A program made the translations under genes and the position numbers. The notes under the pieces are model-generated. The model saw only the letters and a list, made by a program, of their open reading frames with translations, searched no databases and was not told the DNA's origin. Below, piece after piece: positions 50,989 to 62,900 of a stretch of 64,000 bases of DNA. The DNA lies in assembly GCA_016793115.1 (NCBI GenBank), contig JAEUIN010000203.1:1-64000 (forward strand), read 5' to 3'. Position 1 is the stretch's first letter. Each line of letters starts with the position of its first letter. The DNA is from Planctomycetaceae bacterium (lineage in GTDB: Bacteria; Planctomycetota; Planctomycetia; Pirellulales; PNKZ01).

Positions 50989-53900
50989 CTATTTAAGTGA
51001 CTTCTTGGGCATCCGGCATCTGTTCGACAAAGTGTTAGACAGCCGTCGGCGTTGGTAGAGAGCCGATCCGAGACCAGCGAAGATGATGAGAATCAAGCTG
51101 CCCGGTTCGGGAACGGCGCTGTAGTTGAGATAGAGATTGCCGCCGTAAGAACTGACCCAGAAGCTGCCGGCGGGCGCCGCGGAATAGCCGGCTCCGTCGC
51201 CGAACACGCCCGACGAGTCGACGAGGAAGTTCTGAAGCACGCCCTCTTGGGTGATGCCGGTGAGCGAATCCGCCTCAACCCAGAGCCAGCGGTACGCATA
51301 GCGGTCCGTCGAGTCGTCGTCGACTTCGTCGCTCACGATCGCGCTCGGATCGAAAACCGACTCGATCGCTCCGGCGTTCGCGCCGTAGACACCGTCCGCG
51401 CCGGTCCAGGCGAATACGTCGACTGCGTAGAGCGCCGACGGGTCGAGTGTGAGCGAACCGGTGATGCTGAGCAGATCCCAGTCGGTTCCCGCCGACGTCG
51501 TCGTCGAATCGACGCCGGCGAAGTCGAAGACGAAGCGCGCGCCGTCGTTCCACTCCGCCGAGGCCGCGCTCAGGGCGCCGACGCCGTTGTTATTCATTCC
51601 GTCGGCGTCGTAGCCGGCGCTCAGCGTCGCTCCGCCTTGAACGACCAAATTTGAGTTGGCCAACGCGCCGTCGCCGTTGAAAGTCCCGCTTGCGACCGTG
51701 GTCGCTCCCGAATAGTCGGCCACGATATTGAGCGACAATGCACCGCCGCCGTCTTTAGTTAGCGTCCCGCCGCCGATGCCGATGTTGCCCCCGGCGATGA
51801 CAACATTTCCTTGTCCGCCGAACGTCAGCGGCACGGCCTCGCCGGAAAGACCGCCCGAGAGAATGAGCGTATTGGAATCCGAGTTGATTCGCGCCGCCGA
51901 GGTGATCGTGATCGCGCCCGCATAGCTGTTATCGCCGAAGGCGTTGCGCAAAGCTCCCGCTCCAAAAATGCCGTCTCCCTCGATCGAAAGGGCCTCCGGG
52001 CCGACGGCGATTCCCCCCGCCAACTCCAACGCCGCAAACTGCGCGACGGTCGTTCCGGCGCCGGCGCCGCCTAAGGCTTGATCGTGCGCGACGCGCAGAG
52101 TTCCGTAGTTTACCTCCGTCGAGCCGGTGTACGCGTTCGCGGTGTCGAGCGTGAGCCGGTCGAACGCGCCGCCCGATTTGACGAACGACGCGCCGCCGTT
52201 CAGCTCGGCCAGATTTCGCAAGGTGCCGGCCTCGGCAATGAAGGCGATCGTGCCCGCGGCGGAACCAATTTGGAAGCCGTTTAGATCAAGAACGGACGTC
52301 GTTCCGGAAAGCTTTAGCGTCGCCGCCGAGGTGCCGGTTCCCGAGTTCGCTCCCTTGACGATGTCGCCCGTCACGCTGACCTGCGAGCCGATGATGTTGA
52401 GATACGCCACCGCCGAGCCGGGGCCCGTGTTGGTCGCCAGCGTGACGGCGGCGCCCGAACCGGCGCCGATCGTCACCACACCGCCGCCGAGGTCCATCGT
52501 GCTTGTCGTCGTGCTGCCGCCGGAGCCTTTTGTCGACATCATGAGACTTTCCATCACGAGCGTGCCTTGGTTGAATCCAAAGTAGTTGTTCAGCACGTTC
52601 GTGCGGTTTTGGGTTCCGATCGTGACAGTGGAGAACAGCAAATCGGCGTCGTGTCCGGTGACGTCGAACGAATTGCCCAGCGCGCCGGTGATGCCGGTCG
52701 TGCCGGTACTCGTACCCATGTTGAAGGCGGCCGGAGATACTCCGTCGGCCGCGCGCACGATGATACTACCTGGTCCTTGAAAGGCGACCGAACCGACGTC
52801 GCGGCTACCGGTGCCGATGTTGATCATGTTGGCGTGAATTGTATTGACGCCGACGCCCAGAAACACGGAGTTAAGTTGACCGACCGAGCCGTTGTTTTGG
52901 CCCCCCATCCCGACGGCGAAGACATTCGCCCGGATCATGACGTCGCCGGCGCCCATGGTCGGCAAGTACATCGTCGAGTAAGCGCCGTCGACATTGGTTC
53001 CGCTCGCCGGGTTCACGCGGAAAGTACCGTTCATCGGATTGAGCAGCACCGTGAACGAGCTCAGACCGGTGAAATCGGCAATGGCCCGGTTGCCCGCGCT
53101 GACATTGCCGCCGATTTCGAAGAGCCCGTTATTGTTCGGATTGTCGACCACGAACGAGCCGCCCCCCGAGGCGGAGAACTGCGTGAGCGAACCGCCCGCC
53201 GTGCTCCCGATGCGAACGTTGCCGCGCAGTTCCAACGTGTGACCGGACGTGACGTTGACGCGCGCGACCTCCATGAAGTTGTTGATTTGGACGATCATCG
53301 AGCCGAACGACGCGTCGACGTCGGCCAAATCGAGCAAGCCGCCGGTCGTCACCGAATTGGCATTGCCGAAGTAGAGAGCGCCGGACAGGAATTGATCGGC
53401 GCGCATGCGTAGGGTTCCTTGATTGATCCAGGTTGTTCCGGTATAGGCGTTCGCCTCCAAAAGCTCCCACGTCGTCGTTTGATCCTTGAGCACGTTGATG
53501 ACCGCCGCGCCGTTGACGATGCGACCGACGCCGTTGTCGTACGGCGAACTGCCGCGCAACGTGAGCGTCTTCGTGCCCGTCGCCAGCCCGGTCACGCCGC
53601 CGAGCACAAGGCCGCCGCCTCCGTCGGCGACGATCGTCACCGATCCGGAGGAACCGCCTTGCATCCCGATGACGCGGTCGGTCGTGTCGCCGTAGCCGAC
53701 GTAGTTGAGTTCGGTCACGGCCGAACCGAGCCCCATGCGAATCACTCCGGCCTCGCCGCTCGACGGCGCGCCGAGCGCACTGGGGCCGCCGCCGACCGGG
53801 GTGACGGAGTTGAAATAGAGCGCGCCACCCCGAATTTCGACAGTTCCGGAAAATGAATTCATGCCGACCAGGTAGGCTTCGGAAGCCGTCGTTTTTAAGA

Positions 53901-56900
53901 AACCGCCGTCGCCGCTTAGCTGAGCTGAAAGGAAGGCGTTACTCTCGACAACGAAGCCGCGCGAAGCATGGACGGCGCCGCTTCCGCTCAGCGTCGCCCC
54001 TACGCCCTGCAAGGTCACGAGCCCGACATCGATCGAATGGGAGCCGATTTCGAGAGTCGTCCCGTCGGCCAGCGTCAGATCGCCCCGGCCGATCGCGTCG
54101 TCGGCGTTCAGGTACACGGAGCCGCCTAGAATTTGAGTCGAGCCGAGATAGTCGGCGGCGGCGTTGAGCGTGAGCCGGCCTCCGCCGAGCTTGGTGTAGC
54201 CGCCGAGGCCGGTTCCGAGGCCTGCGGCGAACGTGAGATCGCGGCCTTGATCGTCAATCGCCCCGCCCCCCGGCTGAAAGACGATCGCGCGCGTGGACAG
54301 ATCGCCGTCGGAAAAGCCGACCGCGAGGCGCAATGTTCCGCCGGCGAAGTTGAGTTCGCCCGCGGCTCCGCCAATGTTGTCGAGGTCGGCGATTTCCAGA
54401 ATGCCTTCATTGATCGTCGTGGCGAAAGTGCCGCCGCCGGCCGTATTGAGCCCGGTGAGTACGAGAGTGCCGCGCCCCGATTTCGTGATATCTGCGGCGG
54501 AACCGAGTGGGGAGCGAATCGCGGCGGTGAGTCGGGCCGTGGTCGACTCGTCGGCGTTCGGGTTAACGACGAAGAACACGTACTCGTCGCCTCCGACCAA
54601 AACTCCGGCGTCAAAGCCGTCGAGAATCAAGTTGTGCGACGACGAAGCGTCGGAGGCCGTGTTCTGCGTGAAGAGGAAAGCGCCGGTGTTGTTGACGAGC
54701 GACTGGCCGGCCCCGCCGCCGAGCAGTTGGATCGTCGACGCGGCGGTGTTCATGTTGTGCACGGCCAAGGAATTGATCGACTGACCTATAAGGCCGAGCA
54801 GATCGTTCGCGAGCGACTCGCGAATGTTGTCTTGAATCGACGTCTTGGAGGAGAACGTTCGATAGTCGGTCGCCAAGTCGAGCGGCACTAGGCCGACGTC
54901 GTCGACATAGGTCACGAACGTGTCGCCCATGTCTGAATCGGACAAGTTCGCCGAACCAAACGATTGGCCGATGGCCCAGGGGACGATGCTGCGGGTCGGC
55001 GTACCCGCGGTTCCTGAGCCGCCGACCAAGTTGCCGGACGTGATAAATGCCGCTTCGGCGTCGCCGTCGACAATCTTGAACTGCGTGCGTGGGCCGCTCG
55101 TCGCTCCAAGTTGCTCACCGCGAGCGCTGAGCGTCGCGCCGCCGCTTCGGAGCCAATCGGCGGCCAGATAGCCGGTGAAGGAGTTGGAGCCGGTGCCCGT
55201 TTCCAGCGAGACGTAACTCGCCCCGCTGCCGAACGTCAGCAATCCGATGGTTTCGGTTTCATTGGAGTTGTTGTCGTCGGTGCGCATCGTGAGCCCGCGC
55301 GGTTTGAACTCGCCCGAAAAGGTTCCGTCGGCCGAGTGGAGGTTGAACGCGGCATTGTCTGCGATGCGATCGTTCGGGGAGGAGTTGTCGTTGTTGTCGA
55401 CCATGAATGCGCCGGATTTATTGATGGTAAACGCGGCGACTCCGCTGAGGCGTCCGGTCGATCCGCCGACGTAGAGCAAGCCTTCGTTGACGATGAGATC
55501 GCCGGTGAACCCGCTTTGGGTATTGCCGGTCAGAGCCAAATTACCGACGCCTTGTTTCACAAAGCGGCCGGTTCCCTGCAGAACGCCGGCGTACGTCGTG
55601 CTCCCGGTTTGGTTCACCGTGAGGGTGTGAACGCCGAAATCGACGACGCCGATCTCGGTGCCGACGGCAGCGTTGCCGCCCGCGAGTCGTCCGATCGTCT
55701 CATCGTCGAGAATTTGGAACATCGTCGCATGATCGTCGGAGAGATTGACTAATGAGAGATCGCCGACGGCGTGCCCGCCCACCGCGATGAGCGTTCCGTT
55801 TTGCAATTCCGTTTCTTGCTCATAGGTATTGGTGCCGTTCAAAATGAGCGTCCCCTCGCCCGACTTGGTGAGCGCGTTGCTCTGGCGAATCCAAGAGGAA
55901 ATCGTGAGCGGTTGCGCGACGGCGTCGTGCGTGATGATTAATTCGGTCGTCGACGTGTAGATCGTCCCCCCGAGGATCGCCGTCGGGCCGACGACTTCGC
56001 CGGTGATCAACAGGCCGCCGCTTGCGATGTTGAGTCCGCCGCCCGCTTCCAAAGTCAACGTCGACCCGACGGCCGCGTTGAATCGCAAGCTGTTGATGTT
56101 GGCTCCGGCGAGCGCGCCGGCGAAGCCTGCCGCGTCGTCGGTGACGTGATCGCCAAGAGCCCAGGCTGCGACGTCGTTTTTCGCAGCCGCGTACTTCAGC
56201 GCGACGATGTTGCCGGAAACGAAGTTGCCGTCGCCGTCGACGACCGATTGATCGTTTACGGCGAAATAGGTTCCGGTGCCGTCTTCGATCGTGACATAGC
56301 CCGACGCACCGAGCAGCCCTGCGGAACCGTTGTTCGTGGTCGACGTCACAAATCCGTTGGCCGGGGCGACGATGCGCAAGGTGCCGTCACTGGAGTTGTT
56401 GCTGCGACCGATCGTGCCGAGCGCGAGCGTTGCCGAGCGATCCGCGCTCGGCACGATTTCCAACCGGCTTGCCCCGCCGTTGCCCAGCGTCGTACTGGGG
56501 ACCGTTTGAACGGAGTCGACGGTCGCATTGCCGATCATCCGCAACGTCACTCCGCGGAGATCGAGCACGGCGTTGACGTTGAGCTTCGAATTGTTGTCGC
56601 CGGTGAAGTCGAGCACGAGGCTGCCGGAATCGAGTCGCGTCGCCACCGTGCCGACCAAGCCTGAGTTGTTTCCGGAAAGAACGACTTCGCCGAGTCCTTG
56701 CTTCAAGAAGCTCGCGGTGCCTGCCAAGTTGGCGGAGATCGAGCCGCGGAACGTGCGAATGCCGCCTGAGTAGGTCGTGCCGGTGTATTGCACGTCGATC
56801 GTACCCGAACCGATGAAGCGCCCTTCGTTACCCAGCGTCGACGTGCCGACGTCGATGCGCGGCGTGGCGATGCGGAAGGTGTTGGTATTGAACGTGCCGA

Positions 56901-59900
56901 CGCCGGAGTCGGTGAGAATGTAATCGAGCCCGCCGGAGGCCCCGACCCCGGAAACGTCGTCGGCCAAAAGATTGATGGTGCCGCCCGCGCGGGCATAGAG
57001 TCCGTTGCTGGAAGTATTGCCGTAGTTCAAAGTACCCGTCGCGGCGAGGTTCAGCACCGACGTTTCGCCCGTGACAAAGACGTCGTCGGAAAAATTGTTT
57101 GCGGTGCCGCTGATCGTCCACGTTCCGGAACTTACCGTGAGATCGGTCGAAGTTCCCGATTGGACGATCTTACCGCTGATCGTTCCGCTCCCGGTTCCGA
57201 CGAGCGTGAGCGTGCTTGCCGACGATGCGGCGTCGATGTCGCCGCGGTAGGTAATTACCGCGCCGTTCTCGCCGCTCGCATCCAGCGTGCTGCTCGCCAA
57301 GAGCTTAATGGCCCGATTTGTCGTCTGGTCGGTCGTGCCGACAAAGCGGAGGATGCCCCCCTGTAAGGAAATCCCGTCGGTACCTTGTCCCAGATTGCTC
57401 GGGCCGCCGCCGTTGTCGCTCACCGTGGAATACGCCAAGACGCCGGCGCGGACGAAGATGCCGCCGCTAAACGTATTCGCTCCGTCGAGGCGCAGCACTT
57501 GATACCGCGATTGCCCCCAAGTCGTGTCGCTGTTCACGTTCAAACCGAAGCCCGGGCCGGCCTCGGAGATCACGCCCGCGACGACGTTCTCTTGGCCGGT
57601 GTAGGCCGTTGCCGCTCCAACGCTGTGAATTGTCGCATCGGCTCGGAGAAGCACGTTGCCGCTGATACGGAAGTTGCTTGAGACGTCGGTTTGATAAAGC
57701 CTGAGAATCGGCGCCGCTCCGCCGCCGCCGAGTGCGATGTCGCCGACGAGATTCGTAGTGAACTGGCCTGCGGTTCCTTGGCTGTCGGAATGCAGTTCAC
57801 CGACGGCGTTGCCGGTCGCGCCGTCGATCGTCAACCCGCCGGCCAGCATGTTCCATGTGCTGTTGGTCGCGCCTTTGAACAAGATGCGGCCGGTATGAAT
57901 CGTCACCGGGCCCGTACCGAGGCTCAGTTCGTTTCGGAGATCGAACGCCCCTTGCTCGATCGTCGCCCCGCCGGTCCAGTTTGGATTAGCCGTCATCAAA
58001 ACGACGGTACCCGTCACGGAATTCCCGGCGGCAATCGCCGGATTGCCCTGCAAAGTTAGGCCGCCGGCGCCGCTCAGTTCACCCGACAACACAATCGTAC
58101 GCACCGTCGTCGGCGTGGTTCCCGCATCGCGCGTGCTAATGAGGGAATCGGCGACAACGGAAACGTGCCCGCCGTAGGTGTGATTCGCGCCGGCCGCCGA
58201 CAACGTTCCGCCGGCAAGCGTGATGTCGTTCAGGAAATTTCCGGCCGTCGAGTCGGAGTAATAAAATAGTCCGCCGGCTTCGACCGTGATCGGCGCTGCG
58301 TTACCCAGCGCCGCATTGCCCAGCGCATTGAGATCTCCGACGGCCAGCGCGCCGGCTTGTACGACGACCTCGGAAAGCGCGAACGTGCCTGACGCGGCGG
58401 AGGTGATCGAGACCGTACCCGTTCCGCTGGTCAAAAGCGTGCCTTCGCCCGAAAGCGGACCTGAAATCGTCAGTTGAGCGCCGGCGTCGGCGACCGTCCA
58501 CGTTTGCGACGCCCCAAGCTTGAGCGGGGCGGCGATTTCCACGTTCTGGGGACCGCCGGCCGCCAACAGAATGCCGTCGGTCGCGGCTTGCGGCGCAATC
58601 TGCAAGCGATAGACCGGATCGGCGCCGGCTGCAATCGTCACGGCGGTCGGCGTGTCCGTCGGATCAGTGCTCGCTTCGAAACGCATGGAGTTGATACGAA
58701 AGTTTTGCTCCAACGTCGTTGCGAGTTCGCCGCCGCCGACGGCCGAATCGGCCTGAAACACCACGTTCGTGCCGGCTCCCGGTAGCGACGCCGCCGCAGA
58801 GCCCCCTTTCGACGACGACCAATTGGCGAGATCGGCGTTCCAAGCGGCGTTAACCGTTCCCGTCCAAAAGAGATCGCCCGTCACGAGCGTCCCGGTCGTT
58901 AGTTGAACGACGTTGTCCGTCACGTTCAGCGACAGCGACGTAAACCCGCCCGGGGCGTTGCCGAGCAAATAGTCGCTTGCTGCGAGCGATCCTGCGAGCA
59001 ATCCGCCCCCGAGCGACTCCAGCAACGTATACGTTGTGCCCGGGTTGAGACCGGCGTCGCTTAAGTCGAACGTGACGGTGTTGCCCAACAACAGCGTTCC
59101 GCCGTTCAGCAGTCGCAGCAAATCGGTCTGCGCCCCGTCGCCGGCGGCGTCGAGGTCGCCGACGTTGAGCCGAAGCGTCGTCGTTCCGGTTCCGATCGAG
59201 CCGAGATCGAGGGTCGTCAAATTTAAGAGTCTCGCACCTGCGCCGTCGAGCAACGACAACGTCGCCCCGCCGCCGACTCGGACCGCGGCGATTCCGCCGG
59301 CCCCGCTCAACCCGCCGGTCAGCGATAACATGCTTCCCGCGCCGACGACCTCGAGAGAGGAAGTCGCCGTCACGTCGGCGGCCAGCCTCAGAACGCCTCC
59401 TTCGACGACCGTGGAACCTCGGTGTGCGAACACGCCCTGAGAGAAGATTGCGGTCTCGGAACCGGTTTTCGTCAGCGACAGCGTTCCGTCGCCGCTGTTG
59501 GCGAGGCCGCCGACGAACGCGACCGCGGAATCTCGCGCGCCGACGATCAAATGCGCGGGCGTCGCCGACGTGTTGTCGATCGTCGTCAGGCCGAGACTCG
59601 AGGCGACGAGTCCGTTCAGCGTTTGCGTGTGGCCGTTGAGATCGAGCACGGCCGTTAGACCTTCGGCGGGATTGATCGTGAGATCGCCCTTGCCGACTCC
59701 GCTCGGCAGCGCTTCATCGACGCCGATGCGGAGCGTGCCGCTCGAGAGCGTCGTATCGCCGCTATATGTGCTCGGTCCATTGGAGCCGCCGAGGGTCAGA
59801 CCGCCGTAGCCGTTGTAGATCAGATTCACGACGCCGCCGGCCGTGCTATCCGACACCGCGGCGTTCAAGATCGTATCGCCGCCGCCGTTGAAGATGATGT

Positions 59901-62900
59901 TGCGCGTCGCCGTGTCGGGCCCCGTCAGCGTCGGTGAATTGATGGTGAACAGTTTGCCTTGCGGAAGTGAATTGGTGATCGCCGGAATCGTACTCGAAGT
60001 CGTCGCGCCGATGCTTAGGCCGCCGTTCAAGGTGAGGCTGTAAGAGCCGACGACGTTCATCGTCGTCGCTCCGTTCAGGCGCACGACGTTGTCGAGTACG
60101 CGATCGCCGCCGTCGGCGAACAAACTACCGTTCGACACGACCAGCAGTCCGGTACCGACCGGACCCGAACTGACGTCTCCGCCGGACATCGTCGAGTCGA
60201 CGCCGAGGCCGAGAGCGCCGACGCTGACCGTGGTCGTCCCGGAGTAAGTGTTGGCGCCCGACAAGATCCAAGTACCGTTGTCGTCTTTCGTGAGATTCAT
60301 CCGTCCGCCGGCGGAATTGTCGGTGAGCACGCTGCGAATCTCGTTGGCGTCGCTGGAATCGCCGCGCAGATAGAAGGTCTTTGTGCCGGATCCCGTCGCG
60401 GCGTTGACGACATTGGTCAACACGAGCGGCCCTGAACCGCTCGCTTCAAAAATCACACTTGCGGTCGTTCCGCCGATGCGAATTAGGCGATCGGACAGTT
60501 CCCCCGCGCCGACGTAAGCGAGCGTCGACGTCGTCGTTCCCGCTCCCACGGTCAATACGTTCGTTCCCGCGCCGAAGTTGCTGGTCGTATCCGTCGTCGA
60601 ACCGAATTCCACCACGCGCACCGTTCCGCCGTTGATGAGCGTATCGCCCGTATAAGTGTTGCGTCCGATCAGCTGCAGAATACCAGAGCCGATTTTTGTC
60701 AGTCCGCTCCCCGCTCCCCCGGAAATTACGCCGGACAGCGTCGCAAAATCGCCGCCCGACGTGGAATTATCGTCGACTCGTAGCGTCCGAGTCGCGCCGG
60801 CGAGATCAATTCCGTTTACGAATTCAACCTCGGCGAGCGCCGTCGTGGAGTTCAGCACGAGCGTCGTCGCGACGAAGTCGCCGGCGGCCCAGGTCAGCGT
60901 CTCGCCGGCGTTGCCGAGCTCAACGGTGAGCTTTGCTTCGGCCGCGGCAAATCCGCCGTTGGCCGAGGCGCTCCACCGAACTTGTCCCGCTCCGGCGCCG
61001 AGTTCCCGCGTGAACAGCCCCGACGACTCGAAGACCGATGTGTTGCTTCCGGTCGACGCAAAGAACAAATTGCTCGCCGTAGGCAAGCTGAGGCCGTCGT
61101 AGGCCCGCAGCGTTCCGCGGTTCAAGCGCGTGAGGCCGGAGTAGCTGTTGGCATCGTTGCCGAGAATCCAGAGACCGGTGCCGTTTTTGTAGACATGGAG
61201 CGACGTGCCGTCGTTGGTGTTGTCGACTAGCCTTGGATTGAGGCGATTATCGCCTTGCGAACCGCCGTCGAGATTAAGAATCTTCGCTCCCGTGGCGCCC
61301 TCGGCATACGCGATCGGCGCCGTGTTGCTGAAGATGAGCGCCGCGTGATTGAAGCCGTTGGCGATTAACGAACCGCCGCTATTGCTCGCCGTGCCGGCCA
61401 AGGTGAATAGCCGGTTCGTGCTCACCGAGGCCGTACCGGCATAGTTCAAACCGGCCGGCGACGACGAACTCGCTCCGCCGAACACGAGACTCGCGGCGTT
61501 CGTGGCGTCGCTCGCGTCGTCGCCCGCTCCGATTCCGCTTGCCCGACCGATATCGGCGAGAGTCGTCACTGTCACCTTGCCGGTCGACAGCAGCGTCGTC
61601 GCACCCGTATAGGTGCTCAATCCCGTCCAAGTCTGCGCACCGGTGCCGAGCTTGGTGACACTGACACGTCCCAAGCCGTCTTGAACGGTACCGTAATACG
61701 CGCCCCCGCCGTTTCCGCCGCCGACGACAAGCGTCGCGTCGTCGACCGACGAATTCGTAACGAGGCCGCGACCGTTGAATTCGCCGATCGACGCCGTCGA
61801 GTCCCCCGTCGCAGTCGTTTGCCCGTTGAGGTCGAGTACCGCCGCTTGTCGCAGATTTAATACTTGGCTATTCGCGCTTAAACGTCCCGCCGAAGTGAGT
61901 TGCACCACGCCCGCATTAATGTTAGTAACTCCGGTTTGGTCGTTCACGGCGTCGACGATCAGCGTGCCGACGCCGGTTTTGGTCAAGCCGCCCGTGGTCG
62001 AACTCGTAAGCGGCGCGGAGAGCGTTAACACGTCGGTCAAGCCGGCGACGCGAATGACCAAGTCCCCCGCGCCTCCCGTCGTGACGCCGACGCCGGTGAG
62101 ACCGACTGAGCCGCCGGTCGCGACGATTCCGCCCGCTCCGTCGAGTCCGGACGCGATCGTTAACAAGCCGGACTGCACAAGGCTCTGCGAGCCTACGACC
62201 TTAAGCGAGGCGATCGTCACCGCTGCGGAATTGGCGTTGCCGAGGACGAGATTATGCATGCCGTCGGCAAGAGCGGCGCCCGCCGTGACAAAACCGGCGT
62301 CGACGTCGTAAAGCGGCGCTCGCAGGAGGCCGTTTTCCAAATAGCCGAAGTCGGCGTCGTTGAGCGTCGTGCGCGCGGTCCAGAATCCATCGGTTTGTCC
62401 GGCCACCGAAATCGTGCCGCCGCCGTTCGGGACGACGAAGTTGACCGCCGCGCCGTTCTGGAGCGTCGCCGAGGCGAAGGCAAGCGAAGCGGTTCCGCCG
62501 AGCCCCGGTGAAAGGCGTACTGCCGCATCGCCCGCCGAAGCGATCAGAGCGCCGAGTTGCTCGACATGACTTTCTCCCGCCGCACCGACGAATTCTAAAG
62601 CGCCGCCGGCGGCCCCTTCGATCTCGCCGAACGTGATCGCCGAGGTATCGCCGACGATCGTCGACGCGCCGCCGTTTGCCCGAAGCTTCAGCGTACCGTC
62701 GACGATGGTGGTCGAGCCCGTATAAGTATTTGCGCCGCCGAGCAGCCAAGTGCCGCCGCCGATTTTGACGAGCGACGTCGCGCCCGCCCCGCTGTCCGGA
62801 ATCACGCCGAGCAAGGCGTTGTCGAGCACGTTAGCGCCGCCGAGGGTCAGCGATTTATCTCCGTCGGCCGCGACGACGACGTCGGCCATAAACGTCAGTC

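Noticed and set aside
50976..50990. ATGCT tandem repeats as a CRISPR-like or phase-variation tract
   Set aside because: Only three five-base units, outside the coding frame; too short to argue for a function.
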